The notes below the pieces were generated by a model. That model was not told the origin of the DNA. It made no database searches and worked only from the letters and a program-made list of their open reading frames with translations. A stretch of 64,000 bases of DNA, taken from the NCBI GenBank assembly GCA_024036415.1, contig JAMWET010001329.1:248001-312000 (forward strand), in the 5' to 3' direction. Of the stretch, positions 11,619-24,403 are shown in pieces. This stretch comes from Prochilodus magdalenae (taxonomy: Eukaryota > Chordata > Actinopteri > Characiformes > Prochilodontidae). Position numbers and translations under genes: made by a program. Numbering within the stretch: position 1 is the stretch's first letter; every line of letters begins with the position of its first letter.

Positions 11619-12118
11619 TGTCACGCCTGCTGGCTCTCCTCTCATCTCCTGGACTCCGTTTCCCATAATCCACACCTCGAAGACATCAGTCACATGTCCA
11701 CCATCTCCCAGTCCCGCTCCGTCTCTCAGGTCTAAGTCTCCAGAATATTGATTTCACCTGTAGCTGATTAGCCTCGGGTATAAATACTCCTCTCCCCCAC
11801 TGACCCGTTGCGAAGTATTGCCTTGTTGTGTGTACTGAGCGGTTTCCTCTGTTGTTATTCTCGTTCGCTTACCTGGTTTGACTCCCTTTTGACTTTCTGG
11901 TTTACTCTTTGTCTTTCCCCTTTGGATCCTGTTGCTGGTCTGATTGTTTTGCCTGGCTCTGACTTCTGCTCGTCTCGTTACTCTGACTCTGTCCTTGCCC
12001 TCTTGGTTGTGTCCGCTTGTGCCTTGTAGCTGCTTGTTGTTGTGCTACGAGCCTATTTAATAAACCTAGCTTTGCTTTTAGCTCAGTGCGCGTCACAGTC
12101 TGTCTGTCCATCCTCACA
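11619..12118 (+). mobile_element. Probable solo LTR
   Basis: The block starts TGTCACGCC and ends about CCTCACA, is much more GC-rich than its surroundings, and contains a TATA box (TATAAATA, 11779-11786) and a polyadenylation signal (AATAAA, 12059-12064) in the order expected of an LTR. No gag/pol and no second copy are nearby, so it is probably a solo LTR left by recombination, likely of Gypsy type. A clear target duplication was not found, so the 3' edge is approximate. Confidence 0.6.
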
Positions 12119-13547
12119 ACCTTTAAAATGCTTTGGAATTAATGGAATGAACAACAAAATTAATTAATGTTTGTGTACTCTTATAATTAAAAACTATTTA
12201 TGTCAATTATAAACAGCAATCATATCTGTTATTAGTAGTTTTAACCTTTTATTTGTATTATTTTTCTATTATTATTATTATTGTTGTTGTTATCGTTGTT
12301 ATTATTATTGTTGTTATTATTTCAAATTCTGTATTGTTTCAGCTATATTCACAGCTGCATTTACTTAATTCATTCTTTAACGAACAACTGTTTATACAAT
12401 CCAGCTAATTTTGAGTAACCCATTGCTACCAAACTACACCTGACTACAGTCTATTCCGAATATGTCTGATATGAATATGAGTGAGGTCAATTGTTTTTCC
12501 TAACAAAAACCTAATGTAGGAATTAGGAAGACTAGCGAATTAGCGTTTTTCAATTTTTGTGGATTTGGAAGGATGGTCTTCAGTCATTGACCATCATACA
12601 TTACAATGGGGGTTAATAATTTTTGCCATAACTTTCACTCTTTTTTCTCCGTATATATTCATGCTCTTTGTTTGCTCATCTAACTACAAACCTGGTTCAA
12701 ATAAAAGCCTCAGTGGTGTGTTTAGGGACCTGCAGGTGGAAACTTTCCTCTGGCAAACTTCCCAAATAGTTTTTTGGCACAGAGGTAGCATCTAAATGCA
12801 GTTTGAAGACGTGTTATCCCCTGGAAGCAAACCAGTTCCTGCCAAAATACAACTGAAGAAGTGCTTTCTTTCTTAATCATCCTTTCCAGGTCGACTTCTG
12901 GTTCAGTTTCAACATTTAAACTGTTGTCCTTATCACTAATTTCAGTTAGAAATAGGGTTTAAATGATTTGCATGTCATTGCATTGTTTATTTTTGTCCCA
13001 AAGGGGTTGTACTAAATGTAGAGTTTCATAGTCTTGGCTAAAATGCTTAAGTACATGCAAACAAATTGCTGTAACATGCTTCAGGAGTTCATTAAAAGAA
13101 TTTAAATGCTAGGTCATTTATGATTTCACAAATGCAGAAGAACACAGGTAACCACGTTGTATAGCACATGCACAGAAACAAATGCGGAAAACATATTTTG
13201 CTGCTTATTATTGCATGCGTTACATAATTTGGTGACCTGACTGAGCATGCTGTTAGAGATGGGCACGTCTTATATTGTCTCCACAGCAACGTGACCTCAG
13301 AAAAGCTGTTGTAAATACCATCCTAGCTAACCTTGACTCTTCCAGTGCTACCTAACTAATGTCTGAGCTTAATGTGCCTAGCCTTAAGTAACTGGCCATG
13401 CAAGGCCGTTCAGAGATCCAGTTAATGTGAGTACCAGGATGAAATATCTATATCAGTTGTTGGCAAGGGTGTATAAACTTGTTTGGGTTTCCAGCTAAAC
13501 AAAACTGCTCCCACCTCAAAACTTAAATGTTCTGATGAGTTCAAATG
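12119..13547. other. dlgap1: Intron segment with (TTG/TTA)n
   Basis: AT-rich intron with an ATT/GTT trinucleotide tract near 12268-12320. No other feature is supported. Confidence 0.45.
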
Positions 13548-13549
13548 TA

Positions 13550-14080
13550 CAGGGGTTGGACAATGAAACTGAAACACCTGGTTTTAGACCACAATCATTT
13601 ATTAGTATGGTGTAGGGCCTCCCTTTGCGGCCAATACAGCGTCAGTTCGTCTTGGGAATGACATATACGAGTCCTGCACAGCGGTCAGAGGGATTTTAAG
13701 CCATTCTTCTTGCAGGATAGTGGCCAGGTCACTACGTGATGCTGGTGGAGGTTCGTCCTTCTTGGTGGTATGCTGACATTACCCTGGATACCGTGGCTCT
13801 TGATACATCACAAAGACTTGCTGTCTTGGTCACAGATGCGCCAGCAAGACGTGCACCAACAGTTTGTCCTCTTTTGAACTCTGGTATTTCCCCATAACGT
13901 TGTGTGCATTGCAGTATTGTGAGCAGAACTGTGCTCTTACCTGCTAACTGAACCTTCACACTCTGCTCTTACTGGTGCAATGTGCAGTTAATGAAGATTG
14001 GCCACCAGGCTGGTCCAATTTAGCCATGAGACCTCCCACACTAAAATGACAGGTGTTTCAGTTTCATTGTCCAACCCCTG
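13550..14080 (-). mobile_element. Tc1-like element with internal deletion
   Basis: Terminal inverted repeats CAGGGGTTGGACAATGAAAC and its complement are flanked by TA (13548-13549, 14081-14082), diagnostic of Tc1/mariner. On the minus strand, the N-terminal helix-turn-helix of the transposase remains (QRYGEIPEFKRGQTVGARL, then CDVSRATVSRVMSAY, 13732-13959). The extreme C-terminus is also recognisable toward 13610-13700 (FPRRTDAVLAAKGGPTPY-like). The catalytic DDE core between them has been deleted. Non-autonomous. Confidence 0.85.
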
Positions 14081-14082
14081 TA

Positions 14083-15086
14083 TTTGCATCAGTGGGACCT
14101 TTCCTGTACACTTTTTTACCTGTTATGCTGCTTGTTAGTGTTAGTTAAACTGCCACCCGTCTTCATAGCCTTACCACGTTTAAAGAAAAATTGCAGGTGG
14201 CTGAGCCTCACTAATTCTCAGACCTGTTCAATTATTGTTTGGTATGTACGGTTCCCATAAAAACATGTGTTCTTCAGTGTCTGCAGGTTTGACATATGCA
14301 CGCTTGAGACAAATGCAAATTCTGTTCTACACTAGTCATTCATTGTCCTCAGTGGGGGTGGGTTGAGTAGCTGGCGCTCCTGCTCAACTTCAGTTAGACG
14401 TTGTTTTAAAAAGTAGGAAAAATAGGCCACAAAATGTCTTGAGATATTTTTCAAACAGTCTGCAAGAACTGCTGTGGAACTTTGTAGTAGAGGTGGGCAT
14501 TTTGGAAAATGGTGATATAAAAATGAATATTTTTTACATCATAATATAAAATCACATGTTTTTTATATTTAGAGAAATTCTATATAAATCAATAACTGAA
14601 TCACGGAATCAACCTCACAACATACCGCAGATCCTTACGTCCGGCCGCTGTCAGACTGTATAACAGCTGCTTCCCTTAGTAGTCTATTTTTACAGTAGTC
14701 TATTCTACAGTAGTCTATTCTACTATATGCAATAAAGCTGTTGTCTTCTGGGTTTAAATTTTTAGTATATATTATATATTTTTCTGTACTTTTATTATAT
14801 AGATCTTATTTATTATTTGTATATTTCTTGACACTTCTGTTCTTTCCTCTGTGCTCTGTTATCTAATTGCCTGATCATAATTAAAATGATTGCAGTTATT
14901 CATAAGTGGTCCAGTTTATGATCCAACAGACAATTTTAGTGTTGTGGCAAATAAAGGTGAAATATTTTAGGGCTAATTCATGCTGACAGAATGGGTGTTT
15001 TTTGTTTATATTTTCACATGTAGCTTTGCTGAAGACCAAACACAATTCTGTAGACACTTGCGTAAGTATAATCAGTGTTAGTGAGT
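14083..15086. other. dlgap1: Intron segment, nothing recognised
   Basis: AT-rich intron. A piece near 14600-14760 (CACAACATACCGCAGATCC, TGTATAACAGCTGC, CTTCCC, TAGTCTATT) looks like a degraded LINE 3' region on the plus strand, but it is too short to assign. Confidence 0.35.
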
Positions 15087-16400
15087 ACAACAAGTCAAGT
15101 CAACATTTATTAATATACAGCTTTTTAGCAACAGATGGTGTCACAAAGCAGCTTTACAAAGAATCTGGTGTCTGAGCCCCCAATGAGCAAGCCAAGGGCG
15201 ACAGAGGCCATGAAAAAGTCCCTTAGTTAGTAAGAAAGAAACCTCAAGAGGAACCAAGACTCAAAGGGGGAACCCATCCTACTCAGGTCAACACCAGATA
15301 ACCAGGAGCGTATAGTGTTTGTAAGGTTGAGGAATAAATGTCTGATTAGTCTGTAGTTAAATAGCTGGGTCATCGAATGGGTCAGCAGGATGCAGGCCAA
15401 GGTTCCACAGTGCAGGACAGCCAAGAGCTCCGTGGTGGTTAAGGGCAAGCAGTGAAAGTCAAAGCAGATGTAGCAACCGCATCAGGCCACACAGGATGGG
15501 CAGCAGTTCAGCTCAGACAAAGAGAACAGACAGACTGTTAGCTCTGACAGAAGACCTGAACATGTGAACATATTAATAAGGTGTAAACAGAGTGCAGCAG
15601 TGACTCCGGCAGGCCTGGCTATTACAGCATAACTAAAAGGGAGAGCCAGAAGGTCACACAGACATGAGGGATTCTCCCTGAGAAGTCAGCCCCCCTCTGC
15701 TCCACCGTCAACAAACCTGAGTGAACATGAGGAGCAGCAGGACGACAGCACCAACATTCCCAGCTTACCAAACACTCTCTGTCAGTGGACCCCTAGACCT
15801 GCACCTTTTTACCTAGCAGAAAAACAAATTTCCAAAAGCTCGACTAAACAGGTGCCCAAGCATGGACTTTTGGGCTGAGGGTGTGTCTGAGTCCTGAACA
15901 CCGACTGGTAGGTTATTCCAAAGCTGGGGGGCCTTGTATGAAAAGGCTCCGCCCCCCGATGTAATGTTGTTAATTCTAGGCACTAATAGAGAACCTGCAC
16001 TTTGAGACCTAAGGTCACATGATGGTTCATAATAAGAGATAAGTTCAGTGAGGTAATGAGGAGCGAGGCTGTTTAGAGCTTTATATGCCAGAAGAAGACT
16101 TTTATACTCAATTCGGAATTTAACTGGTAACTTACACGAGTTAAGACAGGGCTGATATGATCAAACTCTCTAGTTCTTGTAAGGACACTGGCTGCAGCAT
16201 TTTGGACTAACTGAAGTTTTGTTAAGACTTTTGCTGGAACAACCAGAAAGCAGGGCATTGAAGTAATGCCCTTGCAATCCAGCCTTGAAGTAATAAAGGC
16301 GTGAACTAGCTTTTCTGCATCCTGTAGGGACAGTCAGTTTCTTAATTTCGCAAGATTGCATAGATGTAGAAAAGCTATTCTAGTGATATTATTAATATGC
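15087..16400 (-). mobile_element. LINE 3' part, L2-like, 5'-truncated
   Basis: Minus-strand frames give NKTSVSPKCCSQCPYKN and LQLVQNAAASVLTRTREFDHISPVL (16073-16361), then Y-KALN-, SYYEPS-LRS and FSYKAPQLWN-like segments toward 15900. These are the C-terminal end of a LINE polyprotein. A long 3' UTR follows, and the 3' end (AGCTGTATATTAATAAATGTTGACTTGAC on the minus strand, 15087-15120) matches the L2-type stem-loop plus TTGAC tail. Several frameshifts are present, so it is inactive. Confidence 0.72.
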
Positions 16401-17100
16401 TCATCACGTGGCTACTTTAGGCTTGTTTTATATTAGTTACAAACAATGAACAGGTCAAGAAACTTGTAGTGTTAATCCCAAATAGTTATACACAAGACTC
16501 TCTCTTTTCCCCATCCCGTACTCCAGTGAAGAATGAATAATGTGATTTTTTCTCGCTGCTGTAACCACACTCTATTTTCAGAGCTGCATTCATAATTAAG
16601 AGATAGCCAACCTAGAGGGACAGAGTCGATGTGTATGAGTGAGTGAATGTCCATTAATGCTGATGTCCTCTTAAGAAACTTTGGATGGTGTATGTTAGAT
16701 CCGTTTATTGCTTGGTTAACAAGGACAATATTTAGCATTTCATAAACACAAAAAGCATTTATTTTATTGCCTTAATAGGCAACTTATATATGAACTACGC
16801 GAGTGATGGTGTTTCAAGCTTTCTGGCACTACACACTGGATAAACACACAGTAAGAGATGTGTGTGTTGGTTTTGAAATAGGTGGCGACCTTCAGTGGCT
16901 ATATCAAAGCAGCACTACCCTCTAGATTGTTTAGCTTGGAAATAGACCCTTTTTATGGCATATGGTATAGAGTGGATGTCATCATAGTAGGGAAAACTTT
17001 ACTGCAGTGGTGTCTTTTCCGAATAGGTTGACCGATATCAGTGTAACAGAAAACCATGAGGATTTTTTTAAGCCCAAAAGTGGTTATGAGGGGTAAAAAT
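16401..17100. other. dlgap1: Intron segment, nothing recognised
   Basis: AT-rich intron without a supported feature. Confidence 0.4.
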
Positions 17101-17399
17101 GCAAGAAATTGAAGAACGCTGGACCCGTTCCACCTTAAATGTGGAGACAGTTACAAGCTGGTGTCTGATGCAGCGTTTAAGGTGCATAGAGAAGACTATT
17201 TGTACTTAGTTATTTGTAATAAGTTATTTATATCTACTGCCTTGATAGCAGGCAAGTCTTTCGGTTGAGTCAAATGTCTCGGTATATACCTAACTCCTGT
17301 TGAATCATCTACACTAGCACAGTTTGGGCTTGTCTCTACTTCCTGCCCTCCTCCTAGATTTTGCATGCCACTTTGAGAGAGAAGTACAACTTAATGTAG

Positions 17400-18620
17400 G
17401 TTTGACTTCATGAGACGTGCAAATTATTCCACCACATCAACGTCGCCAAAGACCACAATGGTGTCATTGCCAGACTGTCGTGGAGTCACTCAGAATGGCA
17501 GCATGTCACCTTCAGTGATAAGTAGCTCTTTTGTCTTGGTGGAGAAGACCAATGAATCAGTGTGTGAAGGCTCTGTGGTCAGCGGAAAGATGAATGGTTT
17601 GTTGCCACGCTTCACATTTCCAAAAGGCTTGGTGTCACTCCACATACACCCCTACCACACAGTCTGTAGGAACTGCAGATGATGTGAGAATATTCAAGCT
17701 GCATGGGATGGACTATCGTAGGACACCCATAGAAACCTTTACAACTTCATGCTGAGACGTCTGGCATGTTGCGTTAGCAAACATGGCAGCCAGATGCCAT
17801 ACTAAGCGACACTTCTGTATGTGTAGCTCAATAAATCTTCCTTCTGAATAGCACTGCGATCTGTCGCTTCTTTCAGGGTGCGACTATTTTTTTATGATGA
17901 GTGTATAATTACTGTTAGATGCAGAATATTACAGAAATATATGAACATTTGTACAGTGCAAAATAAACGCATCACACTAAGGAGTTTGACCATAATACAA
18001 TAATAGTGTGCCCACTGTGATTAACGAGAGTAACAGTTGTGGGACAAATAGACATTAGCACATCTGGTTGTGCTGGTTTTGCACATAAAGCCCACCATCT
18101 CTATAGTCCTCCATGTGTATAGCCGCCGGTGGTTGCTGCTGCTGTTTCATGAGCAGTTCGACTTCCTTTCTGTATGCAGACTCATCGTGTTGTCTGAGAC
18201 CCACTATGGCAGACTCATCTGAAACATCCTTACACTCGATTCCTTGGAGATGCAGTCGTTGGTGCATTGATTAAAAGGAGGGCCGACCTTGAAGGCTCCC
18301 CTTGGTGGAATTCCAGTAGTGTGGGTCAAGTGGTCTGATTTGTGTTTTCAGGTTGCACCTGTCTGCTGTCTCCTGCTTGTCAGAAAACTGATATTACCCT
18401 ATACAGACAGCTGGGGCACTTTGACCTGCAGCAGCTCTAGCACTATGGAACTGAAAGTCAATGTAAAGTCCACCTGCTGAACTCTTGCATAGGTTCCAGG
18501 ACGGCCAGGATACTAGCATGAAGGCCACTAGCAAACTTGATAGCTCTGTACACAAACTGCAGAGGATCCAACACATAGTTTGTACTGTCCTTCAAGTGGG
18601 CTGGGACCAATCACCCGAAG
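17400..18620 (-). mobile_element. Highly decayed LINE reverse transcriptase
   Basis: On the minus strand, 18480-18620 gives LDPLQFVYRAIKFASGLHA, 18055-18267 gives DESAIVGLRQHDESAYRKEV, and 17400-17640 gives FSTKTKELL...DTIVVFGDVDVVE. These are the successive -DPLQF-YR-, -ADD---VGL--DE-AYR-EV- and -TKTKEL- blocks of a LINE reverse transcriptase. Stops and insertions separate them. It is a different and older copy than the one at 2181-4600. Confidence 0.55.
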
Positions 18621-18699
18621 ATGTTCTTGACTACAGGGAGAGATCAGGTACTAGCCTGTAGTAAAATGTGCTATAATGTTTGTTTGGGGATTGTTTGTT

Positions 18700-19430
18700 T
18701 TTATGGAACTGACCACCACGGGCCCGACTCGGGCGATATGGGCGCCCGCAGTAGTGGCATGTTCTTTTTTTGTGCCGGTGTTTTTAGTAAAGGGGTGATC
18801 AAGGAAGCAATAAGTCATACTTATTGGTCATACTTAAAGTGCTTTATTACCAAGGAAGACATTCTCTTACAAAGTGCAGTTAATTAAATGTTAAATAAAA
18901 CCTGTTTGTGTGGAGTGTACAACAATGAACTTTTAAAATATAAACTAAATAAATTGAGAACTGAATGTAACTTTTTAAGTGCATAGCTATAGAGACTCTC
19001 TTATCCGCTTATTCAGTCCCTCAGCAGTCCTGGGTTCATTAGAAACTGTTACTTCTTTTAACAAGAGCACTTCTGTACTTGCAAGCGTTGTCACATTTAA
19101 GAAAGTGGTGGCGTTTCGGTTGAAGTGGACATTTTTAAAAGGCTAGGGTTTCATGAGCAGTGCCGGTGCATGGTGTCTGTCTCTAGGCAGCCATGACAGC
19201 ACCACACGCAAGCAGCCAGGCACAGACACAGAGGAGCGGAGCCGGGAGAGGGTGGCTTTTGATCATTATTGTTAGATTTAACATTCATGTGAGTGACAGA
19301 CATGTGTATTGGACATTTATGGAAATACGGAACAAATCGCATCCCATATTATTTTAATACGGGGCGCAACATTTAAATGCCAAATAAAAGACGATTTCGT
19401 ATTTTTACGGGACGGGTGCCAACCCTATTC
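18700..19430. mobile_element. Possible DNA transposon relic
   Basis: The right part (19345-19426), with CCGTATTTTTACGGG-like and ACGGGGCGCAACATTTAAATG phrases and ending CCAACCCTA, matches a fish non-autonomous element remembered as carrying ...GGTTGGCA...CCCGTAAAAATACGG... . The left edge may be CTAGGGTTTC at 19143. A GC-rich island (18715-18765) precedes it. No target duplication is confirmed. Confidence 0.35.
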
Positions 19431-20007
19431 CCACCGCTACAGCATATTCAAAGCCATTTCATGTAATGACTTTCTGTGAGGGTGCATTCAGAGAGGCATT
19501 ATAAACTTTAGATGTTTGGTTCCTATCACAACCCCTGGGAACAGTTATGACTTAGTAGGCTTCTCTAAAACTGAGCGCTGCACACCAAACCACTCTGAAC
19601 GACTTGGTTATATTTTGAAAATCACACTGGCAACTCCATGGGAAAGTTAACATAAAGCAATTTCAAATAAACGTGTGAGATGATTTAGATGTGCAGTTTA
19701 GCTGATGCTGTGTTTATTACTCAAAGCTACATTAGCCTTGTAGATCCAATGCAAAACTAAAGACTAAATTTAATGAACTTCAGATAGAATCAGACAACTT
19801 CTCAAATTCACCACTGATCAAGTACACTTTGAGTGTATAATGTGGTTTTTCCTTGAACTGAAAAACTGATAAACCAGTGTTAGAGGAATATACAAGCACA
19901 GTGTTAAACTCAGAAGTCTTTTGAGTAACAAATCAACACTTATGTAATATAAGTTTGCTTAAGAATGTTTCGTTCTTTGCTTTATTTCTTACTCTCTCAT
20001 TCTCTAG

Positions 20008-20188
20008 GATCAGTACCGAGTCCCATTCGCCCAGGCTGCAAATCCGGAGCCACAGTTACCTGCGAGCGGTGAGCGAGGTGTCCATCAACCGCAGTTTGGA
20101 CAGCCTGGACCCGGCAGGCCTGCTGTCCTCACCCAAATTCCGCTCCAGAAATGAGAGCTACATGCGGGCCATGAGCACCATTAGCCAG
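20008..20188 (+). CDS. dlgap1: dlgap1 internal coding exon B (two GK-binding repeats)
   Basis: This 181-nt exon follows exon A after an 11.7-kb intron. It begins with one base that completes the shared Lys codon, then reads ISTESHSPRLQIRSHSYLRAV and ends ...NESYMRAMSTISQ. It encodes two more GK-binding repeats, IRSHSYLRAV and SRNESYMRAM, spaced by the conserved SEVSINRSLDSLDPAGLL segment. The acceptor is TTCTCTAG at 20000-20007 and the donor is GTTGGT at 20189, a weaker donor than those of exons A and C. It ends in phase 0. Similarity to mammalian DLGAP1 is nearly residue-for-residue, and no stop or frameshift is seen. The Ser in each R-x-x-S-Y motif is the residue known to be phosphorylated for PSD-95 binding. 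Confidence 0.95.
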
Positions 20189-23100
20189 GTTGGTCCTTTG
20201 TTCCCCACCTATTGGCTACAGCATGCTCTCGATTGCTGACCTATGACCAGTTTTCTCTGCACCCTCAGGAAGGTGCAGATTAGAGAAATGGGTCTCAACC
20301 TTTTTGAGCTGTGACTCCAAAAAAATACATTTACATGAAACTCTCTACTGTCTGTTTTGTACTAGACGGTTGGGTCTAGTATTCAGATGTCTTCATGTCT
20401 TCAGGTTTTCATTATGTGGATCATGTTTGGAGCTAAACTCTGCAGGGTGGTAGATCTCCAGGAACAGGTTACACTACCCTCTTCATATTCCTTACGAAAC
20501 AGATAGCAGACACGCTGTAGCAAAGGTGCTCAATCCTGATCCTCGAGATCTACAACCCAGTTCTTCAGGGCGGTAGACCTCCAGGAACAGGGTTGAACAC
20601 CTTTGCACTGCAGAGACCTTTTTCATATTTCCCCTCAAAACCACTACAGCAACCCTCTTCACATTTCTCCTGAAACAGAACACACTAGCCTCCTCCTCAT
20701 CCAGTTATGGCCAGATGTGATCTCTGAAAGAGAACATCTGGGGGTAATGATGAGAAGAGAAATTCTAGTCTAAACCTGGTAGGAACATAGACTTATTGGG
20801 GTTGGGACAAGTGTCACTATGGTTCATTATTATTATTATGTCAAAGCTGCAAGTATAATGGTGCACTGGTCAACATAGTCTAGCATATAACTAGCCTGGT
20901 CATGGACATCAAACTTGTTAGCATCGTTGACAAGTCACCCTAACTCCAAAATGAGCATAAATATGCGTGCCACAGGTTCCAGGAACACACTGTGTGCAGT
21001 ACAAATAAACATTCTGGAGAACCCTGGGCCGGTATTGAAAATTTGCATTTAAACAGTTTGTCTAGATGTGTATTCCTGTTACAAGACTTTCTCTGCTGCT
21101 ACTCATAGTTTCAGGCCAGTTAGTAAGATTATTATCACACACATTGGTCACTAAATGTATAGGAGAATGTGGTTTTGCCCCCCCCCCCCCAAAAAAAAAA
21201 AACATTAAATGACTACAAATAATTTACTCTGGCTTAAATTGAAGTTAAAATGTGTATTTTTCACACAATCATGAAATCACAATGCAAAACTGTAGTATAA
21301 AATACAAATATGTGCAAAGGTATGACGGTGCAGCATGCAGAATGGTTGTTCTATTAATTATGCCATAAAATGTAACAGCACTGGTTAAAAGGCAACGTTT
21401 GTAAAAGATCAGCACTAATCATAATTGTCCTTAATTTATTCTTTGTTCAAAATATAGCAAGAATCATGGACCCAGTATTAAGTGAGCGAAATTAATTTAA
21501 TAATGGTTATTAATAATTATTAATAATTTAATAATGTATAATGTTATACTTCTATCAGTTCATTATATCTGCAGACATCTGAACACCCTCTTTTGCTGAT
21601 CTTGGTTAGCATGTCTACCTTAAAAGCTGAGTAATGGTAATGGTTCACTATTAAGCTGCCTGGCTAATACATACAGCGGATAAACAGGTTCATGCACTTG
21701 TTGTACAAGCCCCTGTGGATTTGTAATCTAAGTGTGAGAGCCACTGGTTTAGAGACTAGTTAAGAAAAGCTGGTCCTAGATTGATATATAAGGGCAGCAT
21801 GCATCTGAAATCATTCTCAAGTGCAGAGGGGAGGAAAAAAGCAAGAGCAAGTGAAGCGAAGCAAAGGCATGTAGCCAGAACCAACAACATGGCACTCCTT
21901 TGGTGCCAGAGACCTTGGCCTTGCTCCATATCACAATGCCATTTTAGAGCGTTCCATCTGCTTTCACAGGCCTCTTCTGACCTAACCATACACCATTTCT
22001 GTGGTTAAAGCAGTTCACATCCACATCTTCCCCATATTTTAATGGAGAAATGATCATGTGAGTATGGCCACAATACTAATATTGTAAATATAGTGCTACA
22101 AATATTATAGTTGGCATAAGAATGTAATGATTTACTCAGGTTGTATTACAAGAATACCTTGATTTGTCAAAACACCCGCAGGTGTAGTAATTCTGTATTA
22201 TATCAAGTTTTGGTTGGGGACTATATTTTGAAAAAAAAATCTCTATCTTTATCAAGCTTTCCCTTGGTTAGGCCTGAACTGAAGGCCTAATGTGTCAGAT
22301 TAACCAAGCTCCTGCCATATTGTGGATATAGCCTCTTAACTGCATTATATAGATACTTCCATTATATAGTTACTTACCTGCTTAATCCCTAGAATTTATG
22401 GACCTATAAAGGAAAGTGGGATTTTCTTTTGTCCCCTATTCCTCTAATCACGTTGCTAAAACTTTTGTCCCTGCATTCAAAATGCCTTATTTAAGCATGT
22501 TTTTCCAGATATCCGGTTACGGGTTGGTACAATATGTATTGTATTCCTCAATTTTTTGACACTGTGGTCTAGAGATTAAAATGCTGGTACACAGTGGCAG
22601 CATTCTTTCACCTGTAGAGATTTTCATCCCTCAGCACTTCAGGGACTCGTTGTGTTTTGCCAGATGACTTGTGTTGTGATTGTGATGTAATCTTATGGTC
22701 TGTAGGAATATATGTATGAACTGTATAAATGTAGAGTAGGCCTGGCCTGTGTTGGAATTCTTTAATTATTGAGGGTCTCTTTGACACTGACAGTGTGTGT
22801 TTGAAATATGAATGATTTTTACCATTCTGTAACTGGATTCAGTATTGGCAGCAAAATGGATTCGTCTTTAAACAGTTACTACTTTATAGTAACTGGCGTG
22901 CTCAGTAAGCAACACTGGAAAGATGTCTAATCTTTCACTCACAACAGCTCAAGGAGAAGAGTTTGCCATGTTGACATTTTAGAGAGAAAAGGAGACAATA
23001 GTGTATAGTAAACTAGAATAAATCTTCTGCTTTCTTCTAAACTTTTCAGTGTAAATTATATACAGGCATCAAATACATATAAAAAATCCGAGATAAGGAT

Positions 23101-23248
23101 TAATACATGGACCAGCCCGCTCATTACAGGAAAGGCAGAGAAATTAATTTTGAACTTTGAATATAAAACAGTTGTATGCAAATCTTTGGATACCCCTGGT
23201 AAAATGACATGCTTGTTTATTTTCCAAACGTTTGAAAAACATTTTTAT
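20189..23248. other. dlgap1: Intron B-C
   Basis: Intron with two partial copies (about 20430-20475 and 20515-20612) of a dispersed repeat recognised by GGTAGACCTCCAGGAACAGG and a mirrored CAATCCTGATCCTCGAGATC. A C-run/A-run is at 21179-21201. No exon or RNA gene is seen. Confidence 0.45.
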
Positions 23249-23256
23249 GATTTAAC

Positions 23257-24264
23257 TAGGGCTGCCCTCTAGAAGTCGACGATTCGAATTGTCAGTCGAC
23301 GACCCTTTAGTTCGACTGAGACCCTTCAAGTCGACGGACAACAGTGACCTTTTTTTCCCTGTAAAACAGACTAAAGCTTACAAAAATGCACAAGAACTTT
23401 AAGAATGTAAAAAGACATTTTAATAATTATTAAAGGGAATAATAAATATATATTAAAGGTCTAGCTGGGCTGTGACGTATCCTTGCTAAAAAATGTAATC
23501 CACGTGACGACATGCGTTGGTGCTTAGGAAGCCACGAAACTGAGAAACACGGGGGGAAGTAACGTCTCAGAGAAAGTCTGGAGGAGGTTCTGAAGAAGAG
23601 AATCCGAACAAATTAAACCGAATTCTGCTCTCATTTAGTCACACATCCAACACTGCTTCAACCGTGGGAGCTGACTTTCGGCTTAGACATAACGGCTGTT
23701 TGCGGTGAAGGAAAACCGGAGCGAAGACGTTTGTTTTATAACTCCATTATTTTAGAACCTAAATTACATATGTGTATATTATATTATTCGTCTCCAGCTA
23801 AGATAATTTTTTATGGATAAGTACAGTCACTTAATACGCCTGCCGATAAACGAGAAATAATTATTTCAGCATGGGAATATAATAATTAAACTGTTTCAGG
23901 TTTACCATTCTTCTTTTCATCTAAAATAATTTAAATATGGACAAATCTGGTTTTATTTAGCAGTTCATTATTTATGAGAGATGAAAGACGAAGGGTCCTC
24001 CTACTGAAGAAGCTGTTAGAAGTGAGATCAAAAAGACTATAAGCTATAAGTTCTAATGTTTAGCATAAGTACGAGCTGCTGAACGCTATATCCTGTAATT
24101 AAATCAGGCTCCATTTCAGATCGATCATCATAAGCCCCGCCTCTTTTAGTTTAGAAATATGTTCCTCTATTGACTTTCTAAATGAGGAGGACATCGAATA
24201 GTCGAATCGTCGAATCGTCGACCAAGATGGGCGAATCCAATTCAACTGACAAAATTCAGCCCTA
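23257..24264 (+). mobile_element. Non-autonomous hAT element, copy 2 (complete ends)
   Basis: The element is 1008 bp with termini TAGGGCTG...CAGCCCTA flanked by a perfect 8-bp duplication GATTTAAC (23249-23256 and 24265-24272), the hallmark of hAT transposition. Sub-terminal regions are rich in TCGAC/GATTCG repeats that are probably transposase-binding sites. No long open frame is present. It lies about 140 bp upstream of exon C. It is inverted relative to copy 1 and better preserved, so probably younger. Confidence 0.88.
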
Positions 24265-24403
24265 GATTTAACTCAGCACATTAATGGAAATGTATTAATG
24301 AAATATGCCTGATGCTATTAGAGTTCCATCCCTGTGGAGGATGCGTGCAAATCAGAAGTGTATAGTAAACAATACGCTTTTGACTCTGTGTCTTCCACTG
24401 CAG

